A stretch of DNA of 64,000 nucleotides from Sordariomycetes sp. S80-01Y (lineage: Eukaryota > Ascomycota > Sordariomycetes). The stretch is from positions 1,736,001 through 1,800,000 of the forward strand of contig JAXQJY010000033.1 in the NCBI GenBank assembly GCA_037042185.1, written 5' to 3'. The notes under the pieces are model-generated. The model worked only from the letters and a program-made list of their open reading frames with translations. It was not told where the DNA came from and searched no databases. Position numbers and translations under genes: made by a program. Shown here piece by piece: positions 24,501-35,848 of this stretch (its first letter is position 1; every line of letters begins with the position of its first letter).

Positions 24501-26746
24501 CTGAGGCTGCCGGAGCTGCAGCACTTGGAGCTGCCGCTGGCATGGCCGCTGCTCACAGCCGTGAGCCCAGCCAGGACCAAGACGAATGGCAGAGGACATC
24601 CGATGACCGCAAGCGCGATACTCTGATCACCAACCCATACGAAGACGCGAGCCCTGTCGCCAACCCAGCCTTGAACGAAAACTTCCTTGGTGCGCGAGGC
24701 CTCGACGCTGGTTACGGTGCTGGCTATCAAACCGGTAGCCCTGGCTATGGCCAGAAGTACGACGAAGGCTACATGTCGAACGGCCCGAACCCGCGTTCCC
24801 CCGATGTCGAACCAAAGGGTAGACCCCTTGATCTCTCCGACCCCTCCAAAATGATGGGCGGAGAGGATCCCTTCTACGTGCCCAAGGGCAACGCTGGTAC
24901 CCGCCAACTGAGCGGCATGTCACAAGGCATGGGCTCGCCATTCTATGACGCTGCTACTGGCGCTGGCATTGACCGCATTGAGAACAAAGACATTGTTGCT
25001 CTGATGCAGCACCTCATGGTTCGCGACGCACAGCGCAGTGCTCGCGACACGGAGATTGTGGCTCTGCTCATGAACGCAGCGCTCGAGATGCGCACGTCCT
25101 TCCGTGAGATGAAGGAACTCATTCAAGACACTGGCGACGATGTCATCTTCTCCAACTCCGAGAATACGGAAAAGCTCCAGAAGGCCATCAACGGTCCTCG
25201 ACCCTTCCCTGGTACCGCTTCTCGATCCATCCAAAGCTCGCAGCCCGGCAGCAACAGTATCGACGATGCTGCTCAGAAGAAGAAGAATCTATGGAAGAGG
25301 GCGCTCGCAAATCTCGGCGCCAAGGGTAGCAATGATCTCGGCCGCATCGAAGACATGCTTATGCAGCTGCTCGGTGAGGTTGACGTTCTCAAGACGCAAA
25401 CTGCTCCTGGCGACCGGGGATCCGGGCAGTCTCTCGAGAACCTCCAGCCCGAAGGTCACTACGAGCAGGATAAAGGATACGAGCCCGAAGGTGCCTCGAC
25501 AGCTAGTCATGCCAGCCACTCTGGCTATCTTCAGCCTCAATCTCAGGGACAAAGGCCGGCCGTGGATCGCGGGTTTTCTGCCAACCGTGTCAGCACCGTT
25601 CAGGAGCACGAGGATGAGTACGAGTATGATCACCCGACTCCTTCCAACGAGCGCTCGCAGCCTATGATGTCTGGTGCTGCACAATATGAACAATCCCAAC
25701 GCGGCGGCTCAGTGCCTCCTGGAAGCCCCTCGCAGCATGCGTCATCGTCAAACCAACAGCAGGCACTCAGCGCAGACAACACACCCCGCACCGAGAAGGG
25801 CAAGAAACACAAGTCCAGCAGCTCGTCCGGTTGGATTCCCAAGATCTCCCGCTGGTCGGAGACCACCGCATCCAGCGTTGGTAGGGCGTTTCGCGGAAGC
25901 GGCAACCTCAAGAAGGAACAGCGATACGACGACCAACAGCCCCCTTCGCGATCAGGCTCCAGCTTGGCGTCCCACGAGTACGACTACGAACACGACCCTT
26001 ACGGAGAGGACAAACTGCACAGTGGTTTCTCTGATCCCAACTTGGGCACGACCATTGAGACGGCTGAGCCTCGTGGTCAAGTTGCAAACCTGATGCAAGC
26101 TGAGGATCCCAAATACAGGGCACACCGGAACTCGATTAACCTTCAGCACCCGCAGCCGAGGCCTGGCGCCACTGAGCGTTTCCGCACAGCCTTGGAGACC
26201 TCAGCTCAGGACTATGACGATCAGCCACCAATGACACCCCGGTCTGCTGACTGGGCGGGATCTGCGACGAGCCTGAACAGGCTCCCGCCGCAGAACACAA
26301 ACAGGTACAGCAACACGTCATCTCAGGCCCGCGACGGCGAATACTGGCCTTCATCGCCCACTGCCCAGTCGGGTCCTCCTCGTCCTCCCAAGGAGCCTAT
26401 TGACAACACCGGCCGAACCCCACCCAGGGCTCGCATCTCCAACCTGGCAAAGGGCAGTCCTTTACAGAACCAAGTATACGACGATGGGTACCTTTCTGGA
26501 CCCACGAGCCCGACCAGTGGCAGCCCCAAGCCGGAAAACCGCAATTTGAATGCCGCTCTCGGGGTTCCTAGCCGCCGACCTAGCGGGCCGCGCGCCATGA
26601 CTCCCAAGAGTCCGGAGGATGATGCTGCTAGAGAGGAGAGACGACGTAAAAGAGGTAGGTAACTACACAATGAAGAATGGGAGTGAGTCTAATGTGTCAC
26701 AGATACCTTTGGCACCGTCGCAAGCCAGGATACGGATACTTTCTAG
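21506..26746 (+). CDS. Large intrinsically disordered fungal protein (1,730 residues), function unknown
   Basis: Exon 1 is 21506-26654. A likely 48-nt intron (26655-26702, GTAGGT to CACAG) joins a short last exon ending at 26746 with the tail DTFGTVASQDTDTF. Without splicing the protein ends about 12 residues earlier. Most of it is Ser/Arg/Asp/Glu/Pro-rich and disordered. The N-terminus has HKANKSQTSLLIEYFEG followed by a basic region with RRPSVRVRLTPSRKGKG. Four short Ala/Gly-rich hydrophobic blocks occur near residues 229, 452, 856 and 1000. A more ordered helical part lies at about 1160-1220 (NKDIVALMQHLMVRDAQRSA). A basic, Ser-rich stretch near 1430 contains GWIPKISRWSETTASSVGRA. There is no signal peptide, no enzyme motif and no clear repeat array. 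I do not recognise the family with certainty. A septal-pore or cortical scaffold is possible but is only a guess from its style. Confidence 0.85.
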
Positions 26747-27667
26747 GCGCAAGTCCGTAGCGGCGAGCGCATGGACTGGTTCAGACGCAGCAGTCGCTGA
26801 GTGCTCCGATACCATCATCATACAACCAGACTGGGGCAACCTAGATCTGCACCAGCATATACTTTACGACATTAATAAGAACAAGCGACACCAAAAGGGG
26901 ACGAAAGCAGCAGCAGGCGAGCAGAAAAGAGCTTCTGATTTTCGCAATTCTTTTTTTCTGCATTACGACGATATGAAATGGCCATCTGGTTCCAAAGCGC
27001 AGCACCTGTACTCTTTGACCATTTGCTTTGGGTTTATGAAGGGGGAAGGGAGATGGACCCTCGAGGGGCATCAGGATGCATACAGCATATCGCTTTACTT
27101 GATTTGTTGCCGATTGTGAGAGGTGGAAAGGTCGACGTTTATTTAGATATCAATGCATTCGCAACGCTGCGCGCGAGTTGGGGACGATGAATTGACTGAC
27201 TGGCTTATGGCATCCTGCGGATTTACCTCAATGTTTCCCGTTTTGCATTTCCCATGTGAAGTTCCAGTTGTGTTGGAGCGGTCAGCCTTATGTCCGGCTT
27301 ACTATAAGTATGACGTCGCTCCACCAGTGGTCGGATATTACTCGCCCACGCCAAAATCTCCCGCGGCCTCATGCAATCCTTCGTTAGTGGGATGAGGGGG
27401 ACACAGCTCGCGTCCTAGAAGAAAGCAGAGACATTGTTGAGCTTCAATAGCGTCCCTGTTCCCTCGACTTGCTGTCCTCTCCAGCTTCGACCCCATCCCC
27501 TACGGTTACACCCTCATTTCGACTCGACAGACCTAAAACCAACGCCTCCGACATCGCAAGCTGACATGATCATTTCATGGCTCCGACACTGAACAGCCGC
27601 GACCGTCACCCGAACCAGTCTCAGAAGCTTCGATAGATAACACTCGTGGCGCAGTACCATCGGGGTT
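26747..27667. other. 0.9-kb intergenic interval
   Basis: It holds the 3' flank of the large disordered-protein gene, then the carrier gene's promoter. No supported gene. C-rich sequence near 27450-27545 is probably the leader. Confidence 0.55.
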
Positions 27668-28723
27668 ATGTCTCCCTCAGCGACCGCAGGCGCGCCCCAT
27701 TCGCTCGTACAGACACCATCGAACGCGCCCGCCGCGTTGAAGGCAGAAGCTATATCGAGCGTACCAGAGCCGGCCAAGAAAACTAACGTCGGCCATGATT
27801 ACAAGGGCTTCGTAGCCGGCGTCTTTAGCGGCGTCGCCAAACTGACAGGTGCGTCATCTTCCCGTCGCTGAAGAGTATTCAACTGACAGAGGCGATGCTC
27901 AGTTGGTCACCCGTTCGATACCGTCAAGGTCCGCCTTCAGACCACCGACACGAGTCGTTTCCGCGGCCCCTTGCAATGTGCTATGCAGACGATCAAACTC
28001 GAAGGCTTCCGTGGCCTCTACAAGGGCGCTACGCCTCCTCTCCTGGGGTGGATGTTCATGGACAGCATCATGATGGGGTCTCTCAATGTCTACCGGCGCG
28101 TCGTTGCGGAACACGTGTACAAGGTTGAGAAGGCGAAGCTGCCGAGCTTTGGGCATGGAATTGCCGGCATGTTTGCCGGTGCTACGGTGAGCTTCATCGC
28201 GGCCCCCGTGGAGCACATCAAGGCGCGACTGCAGATCCAGTACGCGGCGAGGAAGGCGGACAGACTTTACAGCGGGCCAATCGACTGCCTGAGCAGGATA
28301 TACAAGCACCACGGCGTGTCGGGGGTGTTCCACGGGCTCTCGGCTACGCTGGTGTTCAGGTGCTTCTTCTTCTTCTGGTGGAGCAGCTACGATGTCATCT
28401 CGCGGTACATGCGCGACAACACGAAGATGTCGACGCCGGCAATTAACTTCTGGGCAGGAGGGCTGAGTGCGCAGGTCTTTTGGCTGACGAGCTATCCGGG
28501 AGATCTGGTCAAGCAGAGAATCATGACGGATCCTCTCGGTGGAGGACTGAAGGATGGGGAGAGGAAGTTCCCCAGGTGGAAGGATGCGGCTAAGGCAGTG
28601 TACCGGGAGAACGGCCTCAGGGGATATTGGAGAGGGTTCTTACCGTGTTTCCTGAGGGCATTCCCGGCGAATGCCATGGCGTTACTGGTGTGGGAGGGCG
28701 TTATGAGGGGACTCCCAGGTTAG
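27668..28723 (+). CDS. Mitochondrial solute carrier (SLC25 family), substrate not assigned
   Basis: Exons are 27668-27848 and 27903-28723, giving 333 residues. The 54-nt intron falls just before the first signature and restores KLTVGHPFDTVKVRLQ. Three carrier repeats are present, with signatures HPFDTVK, APVEHIK and YPGDLVK, each with the P-x-[DE]-x-x-[KR] core that closes the matrix gate. Each is followed by the conserved glycine-rich second half (GLYKGATPPLLGW, GVFHGLSATLVFR, GYWRGFLPCFLR). The inner-membrane location and about six spans follow from the family. The Ala/Pro-rich first 45 residues are an extra leader-like tail. It resembles the carnitine/ornithine-type branch in general layout, but I cannot name the substrate. 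GWMFMDSIMMGSL in repeat 1 is an unusual gate-helix sequence for that branch. Confidence 0.92.
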
Positions 28724-28989
28724 AAAAGTGGCTTCCTGACGAGGAACAGGAGCACGTAGGATACCATTGTCAAGCTTCATTTATGGGGTTTGAGGACATC
28801 TCTTGTACAAATCATTCATCACACAACATCACTCAGAGGCAGGAAACATCAAAGTACCACTCAAATAGTCTGGTTGTATTGGCGTTGCCCCCTGCTAGCT
28901 AAAGCAGAGGTCCCGAATGGCCCAACGTCCCAGGCCATCTAGCGGCCGCTGCACCGCACCAGTTTTCCGTTCCAAAAGCGTGGACACGC

Positions 28990-29580
28990 TTACTCGTCGT
29001 CCTCATCGCCCTCGTCGTTGACGACGTTGTAGAACTTGAGCTCGTAGACACCGCGCGAGGTGGAGACGACGCGGAGCCAGTCACGGAGCTGCTGCTTCTT
29101 GAGGAACTTCTTGGTCCTATCCGAAGAGTTAGTTATCTTGTCTCCTCAACATGGCACAGCCAGTATATCGTCGTTGGGGGAAGCGTACAGGTACTTGAGG
29201 TAGCGGCCAGACAGCTCGTTGTGGGCAATGATCTCGATCTTGCCATCACCCTTCTGCTGGATGACGACGTTGTCGCCCAGGTTGTTGGTGCGGCCCTCGA
29301 CCTTGATGCGGTCCTGGAGGAACTTCTCGAAGGCGGAGACGTCGAAGATCTTGTCGTTGGCGGGCTGCGAAGCGTTGATGACGAACTGCGCACCGTTAGC
29401 ATTGGTCTTGCTCTCTCAATTGCGCGCAAGATTGGGAGGAAATGACAAAAACTTACCTTCTTCGTCTGCTTCTGAGCCTTCTTCTGTGAAGGAGAATGTG
29501 ACTTTAGCCTACTGCATTTTCTTCCCGCTGGGAGCAGCAAAGCGGTGTCATGGTGGTTTACATACAGTCTGGGGAGCCAT
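28990..29580 (-). CDS. RPL22: 60S ribosomal protein eL22
   Basis: Four exons on the minus strand, 29580-29566, 29483-29457, 29385-29189 and 29116-28990, encode 121 residues. The first exon has only five codons (MAPQT) and the second nine (KKAQKQTKK). Both are easily missed. Intron 2 (71 nt) has a textbook GCTAAC branch point 15 bases before its CAG acceptor, which fixes the junction TKK-FVINASQPA. The rest follows the family: DKIFDVSAFEKFL, RIKVEGRTNNLGD, SGRYLKYLTKKFLKKQQLRD and an acidic end (NDEGDEDDE). eL22 sits on the large subunit near the exit tunnel and is a minor rRNA-binding protein. Clustering of introns at the 5' end is typical of fungal ribosomal-protein genes. Confidence 0.96.
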
Positions 29581-30404
29581 TGCTGCGGGTGTTGGTTTGG
29601 TGGGGAGGAGGTGTAGAGACGCAAAGAAGTCGAATCCTGCGCTGTTGTTGAGGTGAGTGGTTGGGTGAGGTTGAAGTTGGCGATGCGGCCCGCGAAATTT
29701 CTCGTGATTTTTCGGAGGGTGGGGTGAAGAGTTAGGGTTGTTGTGTGTGGTGACCCCTGATTGGTAGGCTGGACTGAGGTGGGTCGGCGGCAGTCCTGAG
29801 TGCTGCATGTCATGTGATGCCCCTAACCGACCTCATCCGTCTCCCTCCCGTTGGGAACCCCGTTATGAGAGGCCAGCAATGTTTCCTTATGCGTTGTGAA
29901 TACATACTCTCTGGGAGAATCAAGACCAATATTGCGAGCCATTGATTAAGCGAGCTGAAGAGGCTCTGAAGCAAGACCGAAGGTGTTGCTGGATGGCAAG
30001 TGCCCCCAGCCGTCCCTCGGTCTTCCGAAGAGCGCCTTCTCGATAAAGTTCTAGAGACGAGTGTCGGTAAACAAAGACCTATACGTCTGGATGAATGCAC
30101 GGATTCTTCTCCCTTTCATCCTTCTTTCATCACCTTGCGCTCCTTCATCCGACCCTCTATTCCCTTCAGTCCCTAACCTCCCCCCGTCGCGATATGAAAT
30201 ACAGCAATTGTTTAACTCAGACGCTCTCTTTTCGTGGAATATCTATGATACACCCGGCATTTGCGTACTTCTTCAGAGGTTGGCCTTCCCTGATGTCGAT
30301 ACTGTCGGCACCGCTCTTCTACTTGTCAATGTCCGTTGACTGAGAACCTTATTTCTGTAGTCGAAATCTACTAGTCACTACTTGAGTATCCAGGCAATAG
30401 CAAT
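29581..30404. other. Divergent promoter region between eL22 and the MFS-like gene
   Basis: About 820 bases shared by two divergent genes. C/T-rich sequence (30100-30190) precedes the right-hand start codon. No supported gene within. Confidence 0.55.
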
Positions 30405-33400
30405 ATGGAGACTGGGGATTTCGACGATACGCCCGCGCCAAGTGCCCGTCCATCGAAGGCAGCACTGAGGGAGGATAGCCGTCAGACGCAACAACCCAAT
30501 ATCGAGGCCGAACGCGTCTCCGGACCCTTTCTCAATATTCTAAAAACCTCTACAAGTGGACCTATGCTCTTCAGCAGGGATGGGCCTTCATCACCTGCTG
30601 CGAGCCAGGCTCCTCCAGGTAGAATTCCAGAGCCGACTGGGAGGCCCAAACAACAATATGACGACAAGATCACGAGCGCTGTCCAATCTCCAGCCTTGTC
30701 AAGCCCTGTATCTCCGGACAAGATGGAGAGCAATCGAGGAACGTCACCACCAATTCCAGCATCTGATCGCATCTGTCTCGACCCCGCGCTGCATCAAGAG
30801 CAGACCCATGCCCACGTCCACCATCCCGGTCTTCTGAGGGGTGCTGACTTTTGCGACTGGGGAGAACCAATCAAGGATTCTGAGATCCATGAGCTGTCGG
30901 CTATCGGCTCTCCAGAATCCGAAGACTACTCTATGCGAAGTGGAGAGGTTCATCGCATCCAGCCTGATGGAAGTATTGTCGTGGAGGGTGTTCTCGTGCC
31001 CATTGAGCGCACCCCTGGCCACACTCGTGCGCTGAAAGTCCGCCCTGCTTTCAATTATGACGCTGCAACAGCCAACGGTATGCTTAGAGGGGAGATTCAA
31101 GTCAGGCACGACCCTAAGAAGAACAAAGTGTGGCCATTCGACCGAGCGATGGAGGCAGCACTAGGCGAGGCTGTTCGACTGCCGATTCAACGACCCTCAA
31201 CTACGGGCAAGGATGCTACGCAGGACCTTTCTTCTCCTACAGATATCCCCATCTCCAAAACTCGGTCCGATGTAGGCTCAGATATTCGAAGTCTAGGGGA
31301 AGAAGGTCAAAAAACAAAACTCTTGCAAGATGGAGAACACGTCTTCCGTGTGACTGGAGACTCTGAGGGGGAGCAGCCGCTTCGAATACCCATAGCCAAG
31401 ATCAGGCCCGTTGGTGGCGACAGCGAAGATTCCCAGAGCGCAACATTGCATCAACATCACCTTGTTCCGACCAAGGTTCGGCCGACACCTATGGAGGAGC
31501 TCAATAATACATCTCCTGTCACATATTACCCGCAATCTATAGCTGGATCACTGCAGTCCATGCAGCCATACTCTCTGCAGGACATCCGCCCTTTTCTCGT
31601 CCCCGACAATACAGAGTATCAGCTACGTCTTGATCAAATTGCGCAAGGTCCAGTCGAGGAGAGGTCACAGTCTGAAGCCAGGGGAACCCTCAAAATCTTT
31701 GCAGTCCCGACATCAAAAGTTCGACCCTTCCTGGCAAGCTCCGATACTCTGGAGGAATCCCGCAAACCAAACTCACATGGGAGCAAGGTTCGACCTTTCG
31801 CAGACTTCATGCTGAATAACGACCACGCTGAGGACAATCTATTGGCGATGGACACCAAAGCTTTGTCTCCGTTGCGGAAGTCTTTGGACCACTCGCTCAT
31901 TGACGATAATAGTACGGACGCAGAGGTTCGCACGCAGTCTCATTCATTGAGCAAGGATGTCCGGCTGCCCACCCTAGATGCGGCTTATGGCCATGCAACA
32001 GAAGCTGATCCTCAATTTCCTATATCTTCTGGGCTTCGGACACCCCAACTCAAGCATGATGAAGGGTTTATAGGGGACACTTTCCCAGAGGAACATTCTA
32101 TCTCAGGCTGCGCCGATTTTCCAGACCTGAACAATTCACGAAGACACTCAATGGGGTCCTGTGAGAAGACTCCAGTGCGGTCGCCCTTCGATCCGCATCA
32201 ATCTTCGCAGTGTTCCGAGTATGATGTCTACGGAGGGCCTGAGATGCATTTGGTACAGAGTGATGTACAATCCCCATTGGGCGTGGCAAATCATCACAAG
32301 GGTTCGCAATGCGGAATACATCCGGTGCGCGCTGATCTAGCTCAGCACACACTGAGCGTTGACGCTGGGCTCTCAGCGGCAGCGGTGTCGAATGCACAGC
32401 ATGATCTGGGGATATGTACACTGTACCCATCAAAGATGTTGCCGCCAAGCTTTGACACCATGGCCTCTGGTAAATACCAGGACCTTCGCGAAGCGCACGG
32501 AAATATCCAAAGAGGACGGTCTTCCCAGAACCCAGGGCGAAGTCACTCGGACACAGCTGGACTGGACTACAGAAAGACCATCGAGTGGCTACGAGAGCTT
32601 CTGGGCTATCCTGAGGCTCAAAGCCCCGAGCTGACGCGACTGCCGTCTCGTCGAAAGACCTTTGATGAGCCGCCCCAAGAAAATCGTCAGATCCCAGATT
32701 CCTTAATTCCAAAGGCCCAGAATGCTCGCAATTCAACTCGGAAGTCTTCTCACTCCGGTAGCTTGAACTCGAGGATTGATGGACCTGGCTTTCAACGCGT
32801 CGTCGACGACCTTGAAGCGCTCTTGAACGAGGCAGTTGCACTGGCTTCGCAGGTTGTTCATCAGCCCGATACCTCCGCCACAGAAGCCGAAAATAAGCTA
32901 CCTGTCCAAGCGATCGAGCACGAGGAAGGTGATCCACGGCGATCTAGAACTCCTGTGACTGTGAAAGACCAGGCAGAAACTGATTGTATCAATGTTGCAC
33001 AAGCTTCAAGGCCAAAGGTTCCCCATGCGGCCACCTTCTCGGCTGGACCGCGTCGGCCTCGTCTTCAAGATATTATCAAGAAATACTCGGGGAACGACGA
33101 AAATCTCATGACCACAACTAGCGTTGCGCCTCTTCGGCGCGCCACTGCGCCGCGCAAGTACGCTGAAGAGGTCAGGATTTCTATTCCCCAGCGTAAATCA
33201 AGCCGGCCTAGCCTTAAACCTTGTGCTCCTCCCAAAGTTCTGATAAAGAAGCAATCTAGGATTCATTACAGAGACCATCCCCGAGTTGATCACCTCCCGT
33301 GTGATGAGAAGGAAATGGTGGACTTCGATGCAGACGAAAACAAGCCCGCTCGGCTGCCAGTCAAACGAAGCGCCCTCAGCCAGCATGTCCCGTACCGGAG

Positions 33401-35615
33401 TGTCGTGGAAGGGGCTCCTCCAGAAACAGATGTAGCTGGTAGACAAATGCCCCACGAACATGGCATCAGCCTTCGCCACCGATCCCATGTCAGCCTTCCT
33501 GGTGCCCAAGATTTCAGCTTGCCAAGGTCTCGAAAGCGTCAACCGATTGCCAGAGACTGGTCGTCACTCCGCAAGAAGATCGTCGCCTCTACTGCTTGCT
33601 TGAGCACTGCGTTAGTTGGTGTCCTACTTGGAATCTACGCCGGGCTTGTTCCCAGAATCCAGTATTACATTGTTGATGAGTCTCATGCTACCATCTACGG
33701 CAATACTGGGTGCTTTCTGGGGCTTGCCATTCCCACCTTTTGCTTCTGGCCGCTGCCTCTACTTCATGGTAGAAAGCCATATATCCTCTCCGGTCTGGTG
33801 CTGGCGATGCCTTTGCTTTTTCCTCAAGCTCTCTCGGTCCTCAACCAAAGACTGACCCACACGGGAGCATAGCGAGCCATGTTGATCGCGTCAAGAACGT
33901 TGATGGGAGGTGCCTTGGGGATAGCAAGTATGAACTTTCACTCTACCCTCACAGATTTATTTGGGGCTTCACTCATGAGCTCCAACCCTCACGAAGAGAT
34001 CGTGGATGAATGTGACGTCCGGAGACATGGCGGCGGCATGGGCGTGTGGCTTGGAATCTGGACTTGGTGCTGGATTGGGTCTCTCGGGGTTGGATTCCTC
34101 GTCGGTGCTTCCATCATTGACTCCCAACCGCCTGTTTGGGGCTTCTATGTCAGCATCATTCTCATCGCTATTGTCCTGTTACTTAACGTTCTCTGTCCCG
34201 AAGTCCGACGATCTTCGTATCGCCGCTCAGTGGCTGAGGTTCGGACAGGTACAGATGTCTCGCGTAGACTGGCGCGTGGTGAGATCAAGATGCACCGAAT
34301 TAAGACAGGGCCGAAGTGGTGGGGAGAAGAAGTGTACCATGGAATTGCGCTAACTTTGGAAATGCTTCGGCAGCCCGGCTTTGCGGTTGTTGCTGTCTAC
34401 TCCGCTTGGATCTATGCTCAAGTCGTTCTGATCATCGTCCTACTCGGCTCACTGGCTTCCAACGCCTATCGACTGCCGTCACCAAGGGTTGGCCTTTGCG
34501 TTGGGGGGATCGCTTTAGGTGCTCTTCTTGCGGTTCCATTCCAAAAGGCTAATTTGTTCTCCCGATCACGGCGATCAAAAGTCAACAGCAACCGAGCAAC
34601 CCTGGAGAAGAGAATGGCTTGGACCGCCCACTTGCTACGCCGAGCTATTTTCACGATCCTACTGCCGGTCGCGGGCGGTTGCTATGCAGCAGTATCATCA
34701 GGCCCTCCAATTCACATCGCTGGTCCTGTGATCTTTGCAATATTTATAGGTTTTTTGTCTTCTCTGGCAATCTCCGAATGCAATGGCCTGATCATGGAAA
34801 CCTTCGATACCTCCGATTTGTGGCCTGGGATGACAGGGCACCAGCGTGGGGAGGCTCAAAAGCGAACGAACTACTCTTCCTTTCCACGGGTCACAGCAGG
34901 ATATGCAATTGTCCACACCCTCGCCTTCACCTTCGCCGCCGGCGCAACTGCTCTTGGTGGCTACATTACACGAACTTTGGGGCAGCAAGTGACCACTGGC
35001 TTAGTTGCTGGCATTCTTTTCTTCTTCACAATTTTGCTTCTGCTCGTCATCATACGTTGGAAGAAAGTGCGGATCATTCCCGAATCGAAATCCAAAGAAA
35101 TGGAGAAGCTTATGGATGCTCGCCGGAAGTCAACCGCCCTGCTTGAAGCTACACCCAATGATCCCAAGGCCATCGAGGAAAACGATCAGGCCTGGAGACC
35201 CGCCATCATGGGCAATCCTATTACCAAAATGCGGCGCATGAATCTCCTTGAACTCGGAAACCTGAGTCGCTGGCAGGAAATCCGAAAAAGAAACAAACTC
35301 ATCGACGAGGGAAAGCATCCCAATCGTGAAGCCTTCGACCAAGGCCTCGAGGCTCTTGACGAGCACTTCCGCTCAAGCGCTCAAGATCTCCTCCAGAGGA
35401 ATCACAGAAGCAAGTCTTCCCGGGCATTTCAGAGGCTGTCGGACGGAGACGACATGGAATTGGATAATTGGCATGGTACAACAGGTGGCGAGAGCAACAG
35501 AAGGACACCTTTCGGAACTCCTTCTGGAACTCCGTTCATGGAGAGAGACTGTTTCATTGGACAGACTGTTCAAGAGGAGGACGAGAATGAAGGTGACATC
35601 CAGCAACGACGTTGA
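30405..35615 (+). CDS. Long-tailed MFS-like membrane protein interrupted by one in-frame TAG
   Basis: One reading frame runs from 30405 to 35615 (1,736 codon positions plus the final stop) and contains a single TAG at 33870-33872. Residues 1 to about 1050 are disordered, Ser/Pro-rich and cytosolic-looking, with repeated K-[VI]-R-P motifs. From about 1055 an MFS-type membrane domain begins (LHGRKPYILSG, then after the TAG FHSTLTDLFGASL, GMGVWLGIWTWCWIGSLGVG, PGMTGHQRGEA). It ends in a basic cytosolic tail (MNLLELGNLSRWQEI). I remember a family of fungal MFS proteins with the same long tail and the same membrane-domain motifs. Their members continue through this loop with a Tyr where TAG stands, so a TAC/TAT-to-TAG change is the simplest reading. 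The transport substrate is unknown. Possible explanations are a recent nonsense mutation, read-through, an unusual intron or a sequence error. A second start (33879) could give only a truncated transporter. Confidence 0.8.
31035..31799 (+). repeat. Six K/D-[VI]-R-P motifs in the N-terminal tail of the MFS-like protein
   Basis: Motif positions are KVRP 31035-31046, KIRP 31398-31409, KVRP 31473-31484, DIRPF from 31581, KVRPF 31716-31730 and KVRPF 31785-31799. They are spaced irregularly inside otherwise disordered sequence, and several are preceded by a short P-[TI]-[ST] context (VPTS, VPT, IPIA). This looks like a repeated short linear binding motif, not a tandem DNA repeat. Confidence 0.6.
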
Positions 35616-35848
35616 TGTCTGGTCAATCAGAGAGCACACTCGGGCTGCAGCGTAGCATCAGGACACGAGACGACGATCCACTAACATGAATCCTATAAAT
35701 CATTGATAGTCTGCACATACACCTATGTTACCCTCTATTGAAAGTGTGTGAATTCGCTATCTAAACCTTGTGTATGGCCCGCGAATGAATGCGCCAGTGT
35801 AGCATAAATATCATTATCCGTTACAAAGAACGTGTTCTTCGCGAAACA

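Noticed and set aside
33802-33872. In-frame intron removing the TAG of the MFS-like gene
   Set aside because: The 36-nt (GTCCTC) and 75-nt (GTGCTG) options have poor donors, the first is too short for these fungi, and both would delete membrane-domain residues conserved in relatives. Kept only as a minor alternative.
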